A stretch of DNA of 64,000 bases from Phaseolus vulgaris (Eukaryota; Streptophyta; Magnoliopsida; Fabales; Fabaceae): assembly GCF_000499845.2 (NCBI RefSeq), contig NC_023756.2:39370579-39434578 (forward strand). Direction: 5' to 3'. Positions 1-13,432 of the stretch are shown piece after piece (within the stretch, counting starts at the first letter, position 1; every line of letters starts with the position of its first letter). A program made the position numbers and the translations under genes. The notes beneath the pieces were generated by a model, which was not told where the DNA came from, ran no database searches, and was given only the letters and a program-made list of their open reading frames with translations.

Positions 1-599
1 TTATCTACGCATCTTAGGAGTTAAAATGAAAAAAATATGTTAGACAATTAAAATAAAAATAACAAGGACAAGACTATTTTTCTTAGAGAAATGGAGTCAA
101 ATTCATTTTATAACAATTAAAAACAAAATAAGAACTATACTTCTTTTTGGTACGCTTGAACTACATTTTGAACAGTAACATCTACTTTTTTTTTTTTTAT
201 AGAAGATTAAAAACTAATTCAAACTATTAATAGTTATACTTATTATTAATTAAGATTTTACCATACATGATCTTCAAATTGTGAGAAATCAACCCTAATG
301 CTGTAAGTTGAGGTAAATCAAATTAGTTCATCAATATTTTCTTTTAAGTGTATTAAATAATTAAATAATTATTTTTTTGAAATATTTTTGCTTAATATAT
401 AGTTACTACCGATTAATAATTATAATTAATTATGATAAAATTAGTCTTGTTCCAATTATTACCCTTTTTTTTATTAGAGAAAACATTTGCATTTCCCCCT
501 TCTAGCTCCGACCATCTCTCACTGTCTTTCCATAAACCCCTTCTGGTTTGAGACACCAAAGGGTTTGTGTGTGTGTGTGGACGAAGTTGAGAGAGGAAA
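1..599. other. AT-rich upstream region and 5-prime UTR of CPSF100
   Basis: No gene is visible here. The first ~450 bases are AT-rich spacer. From about 480 the composition shifts to a C/T-rich 5-prime UTR-like stretch that leads into the CPSF100 start codon at 600, with a short GT microsatellite near 567-579. The promoter presumably lies in this segment, but no individual element can be assigned with confidence. Confidence 0.5.
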
Positions 600-3500
600 A
601 TGGGAACGTCAGTGCAGGTAACGCCACTGTGTGGAGTGTACAATGAGAACCCTCTCTCGTATTTGGTCTCCATTGATGACTTCAACTTCCTCATCGACTG
701 TGGCTGGAACGACCACTTCGACCCGTCCCTCCTTCAACCCCTCTCCAGGTCTTTCTCTCTCTGCTTCAATTTTTTTTTTGTATGTTGAGAGGCACTAGAA
801 CAAGAAATAAGAAGAAAAATGTTATTTTTCATGTGGGGTGGGTTTATAATTATGAATGACAATGAAATTGATGTTTTAGGCATGTTTGTGGTGAACAAGA
901 TTGAATTTTTTCATGTGGGTAGCTCTGTTACAATCCCTCACCCTTCTGCTTCCTAACATGATATGAATTTCAACTCCCCAGTATTGATTTTTATGAGTTA
1001 TTTTCCTTTATACCTTGTTTGTTGTCGGGGCACTAGAGTTTTGAACTAGAAAGGAGAAAAATAGTTTTTTTTTTTTTTCTGGGGTTATATATTTGAATGA
1101 CAATGAAATTTGTGTTTTTGCCTTTCGGGCATGTCTACGTTTTTGTTACCTTTGATTTCTTATTGAGGTTTTGTGACTGGCATATAGGGTAGCATCAACC
1201 ATTGATGCTGTCTTGGTTTCACATGCTGATATACTTCACCTTGGTGCCCTCCCTTATGCCATGAAGCAGCTTGGACTCTCTGCCCCCGTTTATTCAACTG
1301 AGCCTGTCTACAGATTGGGCCTTCTCACTATGTATGACCAGTACCTTTCAAGAAAGGTGAAATTACACACTGGTTTGTTTGGTTTTGCTGTTGAGAAGAA
1401 GATTTTTTGTGCTTCTTGGTTTGTATGATGTTGGATCTGTCATATTCTTACTATGTGCACTTGTCTTTTTAATCACTAGATAGAATTTGGAGAATGTGTG
1501 TTTTATAGCTGGATGGGTAGATTGAGATGTCTTGTTCTTTTGTAGCAAGTGTCCGAGTTCGATCTGTTCACACTGGATGATATTGATTCTGCTTTCCAGA
1601 GTGTAACGAGGCTAACATATTCTCAGAATCATCATCTGACAGGTAGGTGTTTGAACTATTGTTAGAATGTTATGCATTGAAGTGGTGGCATGCATTTTGT
1701 TTAACTCCTCTTACACCTTAGTATTTTCTCTTCTTCCACCCCACCGTCTTATTTGTATATAATATAGGTTAGTATCTGAACCATAATCCCATTCAAATCT
1801 TTATTTATTGCAATGAAATTAAAGACCATTCGAAAATCTAAAGTTCCCTCCAAACTGGAACCCTTTATCTTGGCATCAGCTCTATTGAAGCTAAGGATAT
1901 TTCCCTCGAGGGAGTCAAAGATGAAAATCACTTTGATTGGGGCCAAGTTAAAAAGATCTATTTGCCTCATGTTCAAAGCTTTAGCGGGGCTGAATGCTCA
2001 AAATTGATGTCATGTAGTATAACTTTTTAAAGGACCAATGTTCAATACTGATGGTGTTTGCCTAATTTCTTACGTTCATCCTGCTATATAGTGAAAAAAT
2101 ATTTTTATGTGACCTCTCATGGTTATTTGGCAAATAGAAGAGGCCTCAATGATGACAACTTCACATGTTTCCAGTCTCTAGTGTCTAGAATTATTTGCAT
2201 GAGCAATAATAGATTTTTTTAACGACTAGAAAAAATTGATTTGAAAGTTTAGTTTATTTGTGAATACACCCCATTTTCAAATGTTTTGGAGCTTTGAACT
2301 GCAATAAATTTAGTAATCATGTGAATCCACTTATTCAAAGTATGCGGTTAGTTTAAAATTTTATTTTCAGTAGTTAATACACATTTTTGTAGTATCAATT
2401 TACTGATTTTCACCATGTGAAATAGTTATTTGTGTTGCAGAAGTTATGATATACAAGTGTACATTAATTAGGGATGTGAAATTAAATCATGCATTATCTA
2501 TTCATAAAAAACAAAGCTTTTGGTGTGAGACAAAAAATTGTCTACACTTATATGAAATAGGCAAAGTCACCCCAATGTCGCATATAACTTCTCTACCAGT
2601 GTTGTTTAATCATTTAGAGTTCCTCTCTGATTCTGATATGCCTTCATGTTTCACTACTTAATATTCTCTTATTTGGGTTTTGTTATCTTTAGTGACATTT
2701 TAATTTTTAACCACTTTTAGGCAAAGGAGAAGGAATTGTGATTGCGCCTCATGTTGCTGGACATCTTTTGGGAGGTACTGTTTGGAAAATTACAAAAGAT
2801 GGGGAGGATGTCATATATGCTGTTGATTTTAATCATAGGAAAGAAAGGTAAATTACTTGTGGTTAAATTTTATATTTTATACCTTTAGAGAGCAACAGGG
2901 AATCTACTTATCAATCTATTTTTTTCTAGGCATTTGAATGGAACTGCTCTAGGTTCTTTTGTGCGGCCTGCTGTTCTAATAACTGATGCTTACAATGCTT
3001 TGAACAATCAGCCTTACAGACGTCAAAACGACAAAGAATTTGGAGGTAACCATCTTTTTAATCCTGTAACTTCAGCAATGTGACTGAACTAAGCAGGGTT
3101 TTTCCATTTTTTTTGTTTTCTCAATAGCTATTAAGAGAAAACTGTAAGAATTTATGTCTGGTACATTCACTGATGAGGCAAACATGTACTTTTTAATCTT
3201 GACCAAGAAATGGAAAAAATTTGTTTAGGATTTATATATCCTTTGGTTTTCCTAAATTTGTGATCATTTATCTTGTCGACTATATAGATATCTTAAAGAA
3301 GACTCTAAGAGCAGGTGGCAATGTATTACTACCAGTTGACACTGCAGGACGAGTGTTGGAACTTATTCTGATGTTGGAATCGGTCAGTACAAGACGTGTG
3401 CTTCTACTCTCTTTCTCCCTTTTTTTTTTCCTTATGGTGTATGCCTGAATTAATATCTCAGATCTTTGTTCTCGCAGTATTGGTCTGATGAAAATTTGAA

Positions 3501-6500
3501 CTACCCTATATACTTCCTCACATATGTTGCTTCCAGCACAATTGATTACGTGAAGAGTTTCCTTGAGTGGATGAGTGATTCTATAGCAAAGTCTTTCGAA
3601 AAAACTCGTGAAAATATATTTCTTCTGAAGTAAGTGGTCTCATCTTTAACTTAGTTTGAAGTAAGATATACTTATGTCAATGTTTAATTTTATGCTTTCT
3701 TTTGGTTCTTAGGAATACTTTTGACACCTAATTAGTGCTTGGCAAATTAAACCTATGATTACTTTGGGTTTCTTGAGATATCTATTATATAAGCAAATGT
3801 TTTGTTCAATAATGAGTGAAAAGTGAGCTTTCAAAACCTCAGTTTAAGGATATCAAACAAATCATTAATCTCTTGTTATGATTGCTAATGTTATCTTGTA
3901 TCTAAAGATTGCAATGCTTGTATCTGTAGGTATATTACCCTTCTGATTAACAAGACTGAGCTTGACAATGCTCCAGAGGGTCCAAAGGTTGAATAATTTG
4001 AATACTTTTTCTTCATTAGATCAACTTCCTCATTGACTCTGACACATATACCTTTCATAGGTGGTTCTAGCATCCATGGCAAGTTTAGAAGCAGGTTTTT
4101 CTCATGATATATTTGTTGAGTGGGCCAATGATATGAAAAATCTTGTGCTTTTTACTGAAAGAGGCCAGGTATATTCTTAGAATTTTTTTTCCTTTGTGTT
4201 TTCCTATTCATGAGAATCACCATAAATTGTAGCAGGTTTCTCTACGTTTATTTGCTAATCTATTAGCAGCTTCTCCCTAAAGTGTTAATGCCACAGTTGC
4301 ATTTGTATTTCAAATTTCAATATGAATATTGTTTTAGCTTTTCCCAAGGCACCAAAGATTAAATAAGTCATGGAAAAGCTGTGACTATATTTGCAGCTGC
4401 TAGTAACTTTAATGGTCTATAAAGTATTCTTTTTTGCTTTTACCAATGACCCACCTTGACATTGTCCCTGTGAATATATAAAGTAATACTGTTTATAAGT
4501 TGGTTCTAAAAGTAATGTGGCATGGGCATGGAGAATTTAGCCGTGAAAACAGCATCTACTTCAAACTTTTCAATGGAGTTTCTTATGTTGGTTGTTGGGA
4601 AAGTGCTTGAGTTTTTTCTTACCCATTTGTAATATACCTTGGTTTTCTTCTCTCTTTCTTGAATGTAAAATGTGTGATGAAAACAACCATTCTTTGTATC
4701 CATTGGGATATATATTTTCATTGTTGCATTCAGGGTGATACAATCCTGGTTTCCACCCTTACAATCTTCTCACCAATCATTCTGTTTTCATCTTGCACAA
4801 TATTTTCAACCAGACATGCACAAATATCAATACTGCTAATATTCCGTCTTTTGTCTTGTATTGTTGTCGTGTATTTTTAATTCTAGCTTAGGATGTTGTA
4901 TTTTCTCTCCTAGCCTTACAGAATACAGTTGAAAATTTATTTTCGTTAAAAGAATGCTTTATACTGCTAATATTCCGTCTTTTGTCTTGTATTGTTGTCG
5001 TGTATTTTAAATTCTAGCTTAGGATGTTGTATTTTCTCTCCTAGCCTTACAGAATACAGTTGAAAATTTATTTTCGTTAAAAGAATGCTTTATATTTTTG
5101 GTAATGATGTTTTATCTTTTTTGAGCAATGAGAATGGAACAATTAGTCATGTAATATTTCCTGTCATCTATTTTCTTTAACTGCTTAAAACTGATGATTG
5201 CTATTATTTTGTTTCAACTAATCCTCATGTGTTTGGATATGCAGTTTGCCACACTAGCTCGTATGCTCCAAGCTGATCCACCTCCAAAAGCTGTCAAAGT
5301 TGTTGTTTCCAAGCGTGTTCCTTTGGTTGGGGAAGAGCTAATTGCCTATGAAGAAGAGCAAAATCGAATAAAAAAAGAAGCTTTAAAAGCCAGTCTTATG
5401 AAAGAGGAAGAATTGAAAACATCTCATGGCTCTGATAATAATAATAGTGATCCAATGGTCGTTGATTCTGGCAATAATCATGTACCACCAGAAGGTATGA
5501 TGAGTAGTATAAATTATTTTGGAGATATTCTTTTGAAATGTTTCACCTTTTTTTTTCATTTGTAAGTAGAAAATATCAATTTGGCACTGTTCTCTTGTGA
5601 AATGTAATTAGACAATTAGAATTATCCATTTCAGATTCCTGTAGTAACTACCTCTTCCGTTTAACTTACTCACTCAGAGTTGTGTTATATATATTTAAAA
5701 TTTTCTATGATTATAGAACTGAACTTTTTGTCTTCAACTGGTTGAGTCTTAATATGCACTGGACATTAAGAGTTTTAAAATAAAAAAACTACCATTTCAA
5801 CACATAAAATGATATTGAATTGTCATTATTCATCATTTTATGAACTTTGTAATGTGAGTTTACTATTTAAGGTAATCTGTATTTAATATAAATCATGTCA
5901 TATTTATTTTATGCATATTTTGAATTTGTCTGTTATTATGCATATTTTGAAATTTTTTGGATATTTCTTTTAATGTTTTGTAAGTTTTCACACAATTGTA
6001 TAAAGTTCATTCAGTAATTTGATTTGTACTTGCAGTGGCTGGTCCACGAGGTGGAGGATACCGGGATATATATATTGATGGATTTGTTCCCCCTTCCACG
6101 AGCGTTGCTCCAATGTTTCCCTGTTATGAGAATACATTAGAATGGGATGATTTTGGTGAAGTCATAAATCCAGATGATTATGTAATTAAGGATGAAGACA
6201 TGAATCAGATTGCAATGCATGTGGGTTTCTTTTTTTAACACATCTACTTCCCAGTTTCAATATGTAGTTTTCATTTTTAAAAATCCACCTTACTGTTTTA
6301 CCATCTTTGTATTCTGAATTAGAACATAGAAGGTTCAATGGATAGAATATAATGAATTTACTTATTCAAAAGTATGCACAGAGTTCAGACTTGAGAAACA
6401 TAAGGTGAGTTGCATTAATGGATCATAACATAAGGAAACTTTATAAAGGAAAAACTATGATACAAAAATCTTAAGCTTAGTAACATGTTATGGTCTATTT

Positions 6501-9500
6501 TGCATTTGGCTTGGTTACTTCTGTCTTTAACTGTTTTTCATTGACATTTGGATGGCAAGTAACACATGCTGCTTCTAACTATTTTTTTTTCCACACGTAC
6601 TATTTTATTAGTTCTGATATAGAGGAATGCAGAGTTTTGCTGGCATCTATAATTCAAAATGTTATTAATAATATTACTTGATTATCGTTTTTCCTATTTT
6701 CTTATCAGGGAGGTGGTGATATAAATGGAAAACTTGATGAAGGTGCTGCAGGTTTGATACTTGATACAAAGCCATCAAAAGTTGTATCTGATGAAAGGAC
6801 TGTAAGTAGCAGTATTTATTTATTACATTTTAGTGTTTCTGCTTCTTATGAATAATAAATTTATTTAATTATATTTTGAATTTGGACATGTTACTGTTGT
6901 ATTCAGAAATTGATTAGATGAACCAAGTTGAATTTTTTAATTTTGCCCTCCACTTTTGCACTGTGAATGTTATTAAACTCTATTACTTTCCCAACTGTTT
7001 TAAATGTATCAGTTCTTGAGATTTACAAAAGATGGTATCATGTCTGGTTTTCCTGCAGTCAGTGATCCTACAACTGAATTTTTCTTCATATATGCGTGTG
7101 TCTCTGTTCTACGTTTATATCTAGGCATCTTATGTTTTCATCCCCAAAGAAATCAAGCATAATATTGAGTTGGAACCACATTCGTGGTTTTTTTATTCAA
7201 AAGTTTGTTGTGTATATTTTGAACTTTATCATGCTCTTCAGCTGTCGTTATCCATTCGTTTTAACTTGGTTGTGAAACACACCAGATAGGGAGCGTTACA
7301 TGGTAGCTTCTTTTAATTATTGATGTACAGATAGATGCATTCCTATGTTTTGGATATCTAGTATTTATCACTCCACTTGTACGAATCTTAAATCTGCCAA
7401 ATCTACATATGATGGTGTAAGGTATTGACATTATTTTTGTCTAGGTGCAAGTTAAGTGTTCGTTGGTTTACATGGATTTTGAAGGACGTTCAGATGGAAG
7501 ATCCATTAAAAATATTCTATCTCACGTGGCTCCCTTGAAGCTGGTATGAATCTCTTTGGTGCTTTTCGGTTAAGTGAGCATATCATTAAATCTTTTATAA
7601 ATTATATTTGGATTTGTCATTTTTGAAAGGGGATCTGCCTCAACTAAGTAGTTTATTTTGCCACCTTTAAAAACTATGGTATCTTAAGTGAGGGAATATT
7701 TTGACCTTCTGGCTACAATTGTTCAGTGGAAAAGGAATTAGGATTTTAGCAGGATAGTATTATAATGAGTAGATAAAGGTGTAGGAAAATATAAGGAAAT
7801 TGTAGGCTTACTTGGTGGGCTTTTGTGGTTTGGAAAGCTGAATAACCTCAAGGCTTACTTGGTGGTGGGCTAGGCCTAAATCAACCACCAAACCTAGCAC
7901 AATGAGGGAAGATTACCCAAGCCTTGTAAGTTGTAAGGGGTATTTCAGCCATATTTTAATATTTAGCCTACGAGAGACCTTTTAATAGACCTGAGATAAT
8001 TGCAAAAGAATAGAGAATGCATGCTTTTTTGACAACATAGAATGGGTGAAAGGCTGTGCTTGGCTGCCAGACTTTAACCTGAGATATTCCTAATATTCTT
8101 TATTAGTAAATATTGATTCAATCTTATTAGATTGAACGATGTTTGCTGTCTTGCTATGAAAACCATGAGGTGAAACAGTTATTTCGAATGTGGCCAATTC
8201 TCCCACAAAAAGGAGTATTGAGGATGTTTGCACCTGCTTTGAGTAAAGGAAGGCCTATTGAAAGAGGAATTTTTAAATAATCAGAATTACAACAACCTAA
8301 AGAGTCCAAATTAACACCCACATCAACAGATCTACAATGTTAACAATCCAATATCCAACACCAACACTTATAAATCAATAACAACCCGCACCCAACAACT
8401 TGAATATCTCTCAAAATACAATGATACCGGTAGTCAGAAACAACACTTCTACATACCACATCCAATGCCGATTGTAGAAAAACAGCAAACAGTGGTGGAG
8501 CCCAAAAGACAATGGAGAGATAAACTGTGAAGAACCCTTGAAGTCACACCAAACAGTACCAGAATGAAGAACCAAGGGTGCAAAAGTGATTAGAAGGCTT
8601 CGACGAGTTGGATGGTGGTGGTGCAGAAGGATTCCGACCACGGGAAGGTGGCGTGTGAGACACATGTGTCTGGGTCAGCTGAGAAGAAGGCAACACATGG
8701 TGGTGTGTCTGACAAAATTTGAACACATGACCATCGGGGTTGGTTCGTGCTCCTTGAGATGCACCAAACCCTGACTTCAGTGGATGAAACTGCAGTGGTA
8801 GACGGTGGCCGAATGAAATTCTCTTGGCCAGACAGATAGAGACAGGCAGAGCAGGATTGACTTCCTCTGTTACCAACTTGAGAAACATACAAAAGAATAG
8901 AGAATGAATTAAGAGCTTAATTCCCTTCTGACAGTCTCTCATTTATAATATGACATTGGAAACTCAGATACAATGAATGAGTGGAAAGAGAAAAAAAATA
9001 AGAAAGGTCACATCTAGAAACTAGGTACAACACAAAGCATATAGCAACTTTTTCAATAAAGTCTATTTAAGTTGATCTATTCTAACAAATAGTAACTCTT
9101 AGAATTTGTGTTTAGTGTCTAATTCAACCTACAAAACTAACCTGTAAGGTGAGCACTATCTGATATTTGTAGCTCCACCCTTTAAGTTGCCATTAAGACA
9201 CGACCCAAGGAGGCTGCCCCCAGCTTTCCAACACTCCCTCTTGCGCCCAAAAGTGTCAAATAATGCAAGTGGAACAATAGGTCTAGGATAAACTTTAATA
9301 CCATTAGAATTTGGACCTAGGATCTATATTAACTTCGCAAAATTGACTTGTAAGGTTAAAATGATCCTAGCTTTATAAGTTCTACTTAAGCTACACCTCT
9401 GTATTTGACGTGGGTCTAAACACTATCATTGAGGTTGCAATTATGGCAAACCCCAAAGAGGCTGCGATTAAGGCAAGCTAGGTGGTATTGCAATTAAGAT

Positions 9501-11997
9501 GACTTTTAAATAGTAACAATATGTGAGAAAAAAGTGAAGGGAAATTTTGTAAATGTGCTTGAGTGTATCTCTCCACCCAGAATGGCAAAATGATTTACTA
9601 GAGAACAATTAAGAGGAACTTCCTAAGATACATTGAACCTAACTTTACTAAGAATCTAGAAAATTTGCAAAACAAACAATAAAGAAGCCCTTATTTCTTA
9701 AAATATTCTTATCTCGTACAATACAAGGGACTATTCATTAGATTTTTTTCCTTTCTATTTTATTCTCGAGCTAAATTTTCACTATGGTCCCATCTCAAGT
9801 TTTATCTCCTCATTTATCCAATTCCCAACGAGGTGAATTTTCTTCGGAAATGCAATTTCTCTTACAATTTTATTTTTTACCTACTTCCTAATGGTTGCTA
9901 AAAATTGCAGATAAACACAATTATCCATATATATTAAAACTTATCTAGAGTGCTAATTTGGTAAACTAAAGGCTTTAAATCCACTTTTGGTCTCTGTAGT
10001 TTCGTGAATGTGCAATTTGATCCTTATAAAAGCATAACTGTAGATTTGGTTCTCCAGTTTTCCAAAATTAAGCAATTCAACTAATATATCATTCATTGGT
10101 GAATAAAAGATGTTAACTTATTTGTCAGATTAATATGTATTTGAAGTTAATTGTCAAATTTAAAATTAATATCTTACTAGAATGAGTAATTGATACTATT
10201 ATCACTTACAAACATGTAGCATTTTTTGTAAGTAGTTGGATGAAATATTAACAATGGACTAAAATCACATAATTTAAAAAATTGGAATACCAGATTTGCA
10301 GTTAAAACTTTATAGGAACCAAAATAACACATTTGTGAAACTACAATCAAATTGCCTGGAAAGATTTTGTTGCCTTGGTGGAGCAAATCTTCCCTCGAGT
10401 AATATTAACCCGTACTATGGTCCTTAAATGTTATTAAAGTCACTTGAAACTAATCCCTGTAAATATGACTGTGATACAAATTAATTCCTCATGACTATCA
10501 AGTTTATACAATAAAATAAACATTTGGGAACAAGGGGACAACTAATTCCCTTAGATTAATTTGTGCTTGCCAAACCGACTAATTTAGTTGTTCACTAAAA
10601 TTTTAATAGACTAATCTTTGACAGACTACTTTAGTGTTTACTCGAAATTAAAAGCTAAATACCTACATAACTGAGAATTATCTTAAACAATAAGGAACTG
10701 TATATCAGGAGACATGCACCAAATCTGTGCATGTATTTTTCTAATTGCCTCCCAGTATTACTATTTAACATTTTTGCTATCTAGCTGACTGGCATATGAT
10801 ATTGGTTTAAGGGATGAACTAATAATACTATCGTTATTTTATCATTGACTTGGTTTAAGGGATGAATACTTATTGATTTTTCCGAAAGGTTTTGGTGCAT
10901 GGATCAGCTGAAGCTACTGAGCATCTGAAGCAGCACTGCCTAAAGCATGTTTGTCCTCACGTTTCTGCTCCCCAAATTGATGAGACAATTGATGTGACCT
11001 CTGATTTATGTGCTTACAAGGTACAATGATGTCAAATTTCATACATACCCAAATAAGATTTACACGATGTCAGAATTAATCATGTTATGCTTTTCTGGGT
11101 ATAGGTTCTACTATCCGAGAAGCTAATGAGTAATGTACTCTTCAAAAAGGTAAAAGTACATGTTTGCTGAACTGTTTCATTTTTATATACTGCCGTTATT
11201 CATCATGTTGAATAGCTACAACCAAACCTTTTTCCATTAGGTGGTAATTCATTATTTTGAACAATGAAAATAAATTCAACTGCAGCTGGGAGATTATGAA
11301 GTAGCTTGGGTTGATGCGGTAGTAGGCAAGACAGAAAGTGACACGCTTTCGGTGCTCCCTGTTTCTGAAGCAGCTCCTCCCCATAAATCTGTTCTTGTTG
11401 GCGATTTGAAATTGGCAGATATCAAACAGTTTCTCTCCAGCAAGGGTGTTCAGGTACTCACAATTTTAGTTTCCAATTCGTCCCTGCTCCAATCGTCTGT
11501 TGTCGACTTCATTTCCCTAGCAGACATGCTGATTGTTGTACTCCTGAAGGAAATTCATCATTTTTAAGTAAATTAAAGTTATTGAAAGTGCTGTTTACCG
11601 TGTTCTTTAACTGAAACCTGGGTAAAAAGAAAATTAGAGAACACTGACTATGAAAATATATATCATAACTCAATTAACTTCATAGGTGGAGTTTGCTGGT
11701 GGGGCTCTACGTTGTGGTGAATATGTAACTCTTCGGAAAGTTGGGGATGCAACTCAGAAGGCAAGTGCTTCTTCTGAATATTTGTTAATTTTCTGTAATC
11801 TTAGGAAACTGGTAATTTTTTAATACAGATGAGACTATTCAGTTGTTGGATCATGATTCTGATCTGTTAAGATATATTTTTTTTTATTCTTATAGGGTGG
11901 TGGTTCTGGTGCCCAGCAAATTGTTATTGAAGGTCCTCTGTGCGAAGATTACTACAAAATTCGTGACTATCTGTATTCACAGTTTTATTTGCTTTAG
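600..11997 (+). CDS. CPSF100: Cleavage and polyadenylation specificity factor subunit 2 (CPSF100), 18 exons
   Basis: Non-catalytic partner of the CPSF73 endonuclease in the nuclear mRNA 3-prime-end cleavage and polyadenylation complex. Exons: 600-748, 1188-1356, 1546-1642, 2721-2847, 2930-3045, 3288-3382, 3478-3629, 3930-3987, 4061-4168, 5245-5494, 6036-6220, 6709-6801, 7445-7543, 10889-11020, 11105-11149, 11286-11453, 11686-11760, 11896-11997. All phases join cleanly into 739 codons, the length I recall for Arabidopsis CPSF100. It starts [20 protein letters not shown] and ends [11 protein letters not shown] metallo-beta-lactamase fold occupies about residues 1-220. The metal motif is degenerate, as is usual for CPSF100: SHADILH at 61-67, where CPSF73 has SHFHLDH. 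The beta-CASP region ([12 protein letters not shown]) follows, then an acidic, charged linker around 375-440 and an RMMBL/C-terminal domain from about 534. Intron 17 uses a GC donor. Intron 13 is 3.3 kb and transposon-filled. Confidence 0.96.
4831..5092. repeat. 131 bp tandem duplication in CPSF100 intron 9
   Basis: Two head-to-tail copies (4831-4961 and 4962-5092) begin TACTGCTAATATTCCG and end AAGAATGCTTTATA. They differ at about one or two bases (a T/A difference in the GTATTTT tract), so the duplication is recent. It lies wholly in the intron between exons 9 and 10 and does not touch splice sites. Confidence 0.93.
8290..9087 (-). mobile_element. Truncated Copia-like LTR retrotransposon 5-prime end, antisense in intron
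   Basis: Read on the minus strand, a ~209 bp LTR runs from TGTTAGAATAG (9087) to TTTCTCA (8879). It is followed two bases later by TTGGTAACAGAGG (about 8876-8864), which closely matches the initiator-tRNA primer-binding site TGGTATCAGAGC typical of plant Copia elements. About 570 bp of leader-like sequence follows leftwards. I found no intact gag/pol and no matching second LTR to the left, so the element is truncated or recombined. LTR boundaries are inferred from the TG...CA ends and the PBS spacing; the left limit is approximate. Confidence 0.68.
9987..10352. mobile_element. Foldback (inverted-repeat) MITE in CPSF100 intron 13
   Basis: The left arm (TTGGTCTCTGTAGTTTCGTG onward) and the reverse complement of the right arm (TTGATTGTAGTTTCACAAATG) stay alignable for roughly 80-90 bases at about three-quarters identity. 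The arms enclose a ~190 bp centre with no coding potential. This layout fits a long-TIR non-autonomous DNA element. The outer limits and target duplication are not clear. Confidence 0.65.
11761..11895 (+). other. GC-AG intron (intron 17 of CPSF100)
   Basis: Exon 17 ends ACT CAG AAG and the intron starts GCAAGT, the strong consensus that accompanies the rare GC donor. It ends TTATAG before GGT GGT GGT TCT. The conserved reading frame across the junction requires this donor; no GT nearby restores it. Confidence 0.88.
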
Positions 11998-13432
11998 ATT
12001 TGGTTGGACTAGTGCAATGGCTGATCATGAATTTCTTTCCTTCATTGCCCTATTTTCTGACTACACTCTAGAGCTGTTTTTCTGATAAGATAGAGAACAC
12101 AAAATTGCTCGGTAAATGCACAAGGATTCAAGACTAAATACGTATGAGTAGCAATGCTGGGACAGTTGCAAACTGGTTTATTTGACACAAGATTCCCAGT
12201 TCCCCTCGCCGCAATCATGCCGCATCATTTTTGTTTTTGTATCTCTGATTTTCGCCGGCTATCACTGTTTCTGGTGGATGTGATTTGCCTGCAGATAGAT
12301 ACTTTTCAAGTGTGTTTGCCCTTTGTACAATCATAGAAAAGAAAATGTAATTTGTTCCTCATGTGTAGGCTTCAGATTTTTGTTAGGTTATTCATGTGTT
12401 ACATTCAGTTTTCACACTAACGTGAAATTAGACTGACAAAATGAGTGATTATGGTTTATCCTTGTTAGTTTGACTATTATCACTGAACAAAATTAGAGCT
12501 TAACCACATCTGTTCTATTGATTTTAATGTCTCTACTTCTGTGCTGAACTTTGGTTTATTAGTTCGAGGACATGCTGTGACATGAAGAATAGAACTTCTT
12601 GTTCAATATCTAGAAGCGCTTGTTTGTGGAATTAACTTTTGTTGGAATGAATTAAGATATTTGCTGTTCAGCCAAATGCCATGCCGTTTGTCCATGAAAT
12701 TGGGTAAATAGTGTGGACAATGACAGTATAATTCGTTTTTTCATTTGTTTTTTTGCAAGATGCTATGAACGACATTTTTATTAATTTTATAATAACTTTT
12801 GTATAAGTCGTATTGAACATGGTTTTAATTGGATAACTACAGTATTTATAAACGCAAATTGAACCTTTTTTAACATATAAAAAAGAGAAGGGTAACACTT
12901 TGGTAAAAATAGTCCAATTGAGTTGACTTCAAGAGTTCCAAAATTTCACGATCAGAATTATTGTCCCAAAAGTTTGTTAGATTGATGATAATTTACACAT
13001 TTTAGCAGCAAAATAAAATTGTTTACACCTTTAAGTGTCAAACAAAACAGTTAAGTGTAGAAATCAGATACCACATCACGTGTACCACAAACGAATCAAA
13101 GCCTTTTTTTAGTTCATTTTTTTTCTGTGGCTGATAATCAACTAATACTTGATGATTGTGATTATAGAAACTTTGGTTGCTGGTGTTCTTTTTGTAGTGT
13201 CCAATGAGCCAAAAATGTCTTGAACTTTTTTATTATAGTTGTAACATATCTGAAATGCTTCAATTTATTATTTTACTCTTTGTTATAGAAAAAGAAAATA
13301 GGAAGTTGTGGTACTTAAATCCAACGTTACGTTTCTTGCAAAATGCACAAATCTAAAACCATATATTTTTTGTTGAGAAAGACCTATCCCTTATAACTAT
13401 AGATTCTGAATAACTAAGTACAAACCAAACTA
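11998..13432. other. Intergenic spacer between convergent CPSF100 and NLP 3-prime ends
   Basis: This stretch holds the 3-prime UTRs of both genes (CPSF100 from the left, NLP from the right) and AT-rich sequence. No coding gene, RNA gene or clear transposon is visible. Open frames here are short and lack coding features. Confidence 0.6.

Larger units (their letters stand above)
7544..10888 (+). other. 3.3 kb intron 13 of CPSF100 filled with mobile-element debris
   Basis: Donor CTG|GTATGA at 7543/7544 and acceptor AAAG|GTTTTG at 10888/10889. The intron is far longer than the other CPSF100 introns. It holds a Copia-type 5-prime fragment on the minus strand, degenerate dispersed repeat sequence near 9100-9560 and a foldback MITE near 9987-10352. 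Open frames here on the minus strand (8411-8942) belong to the retroelement leader, not to a host gene. Confidence 0.85.

Noticed and set aside
8411..8942. Minus-strand open frames up to 132 codons as a host gene nested in CPSF100
   Set aside because: They coincide with the leader just downstream of a Copia primer-binding site, have no recognisable domain and overlap in several frames.
11843..12336. Open frames of 60-80 codons after CPSF100 exon 17
   Set aside because: They are shadows of the last exon and 3-prime UTR in other frames.
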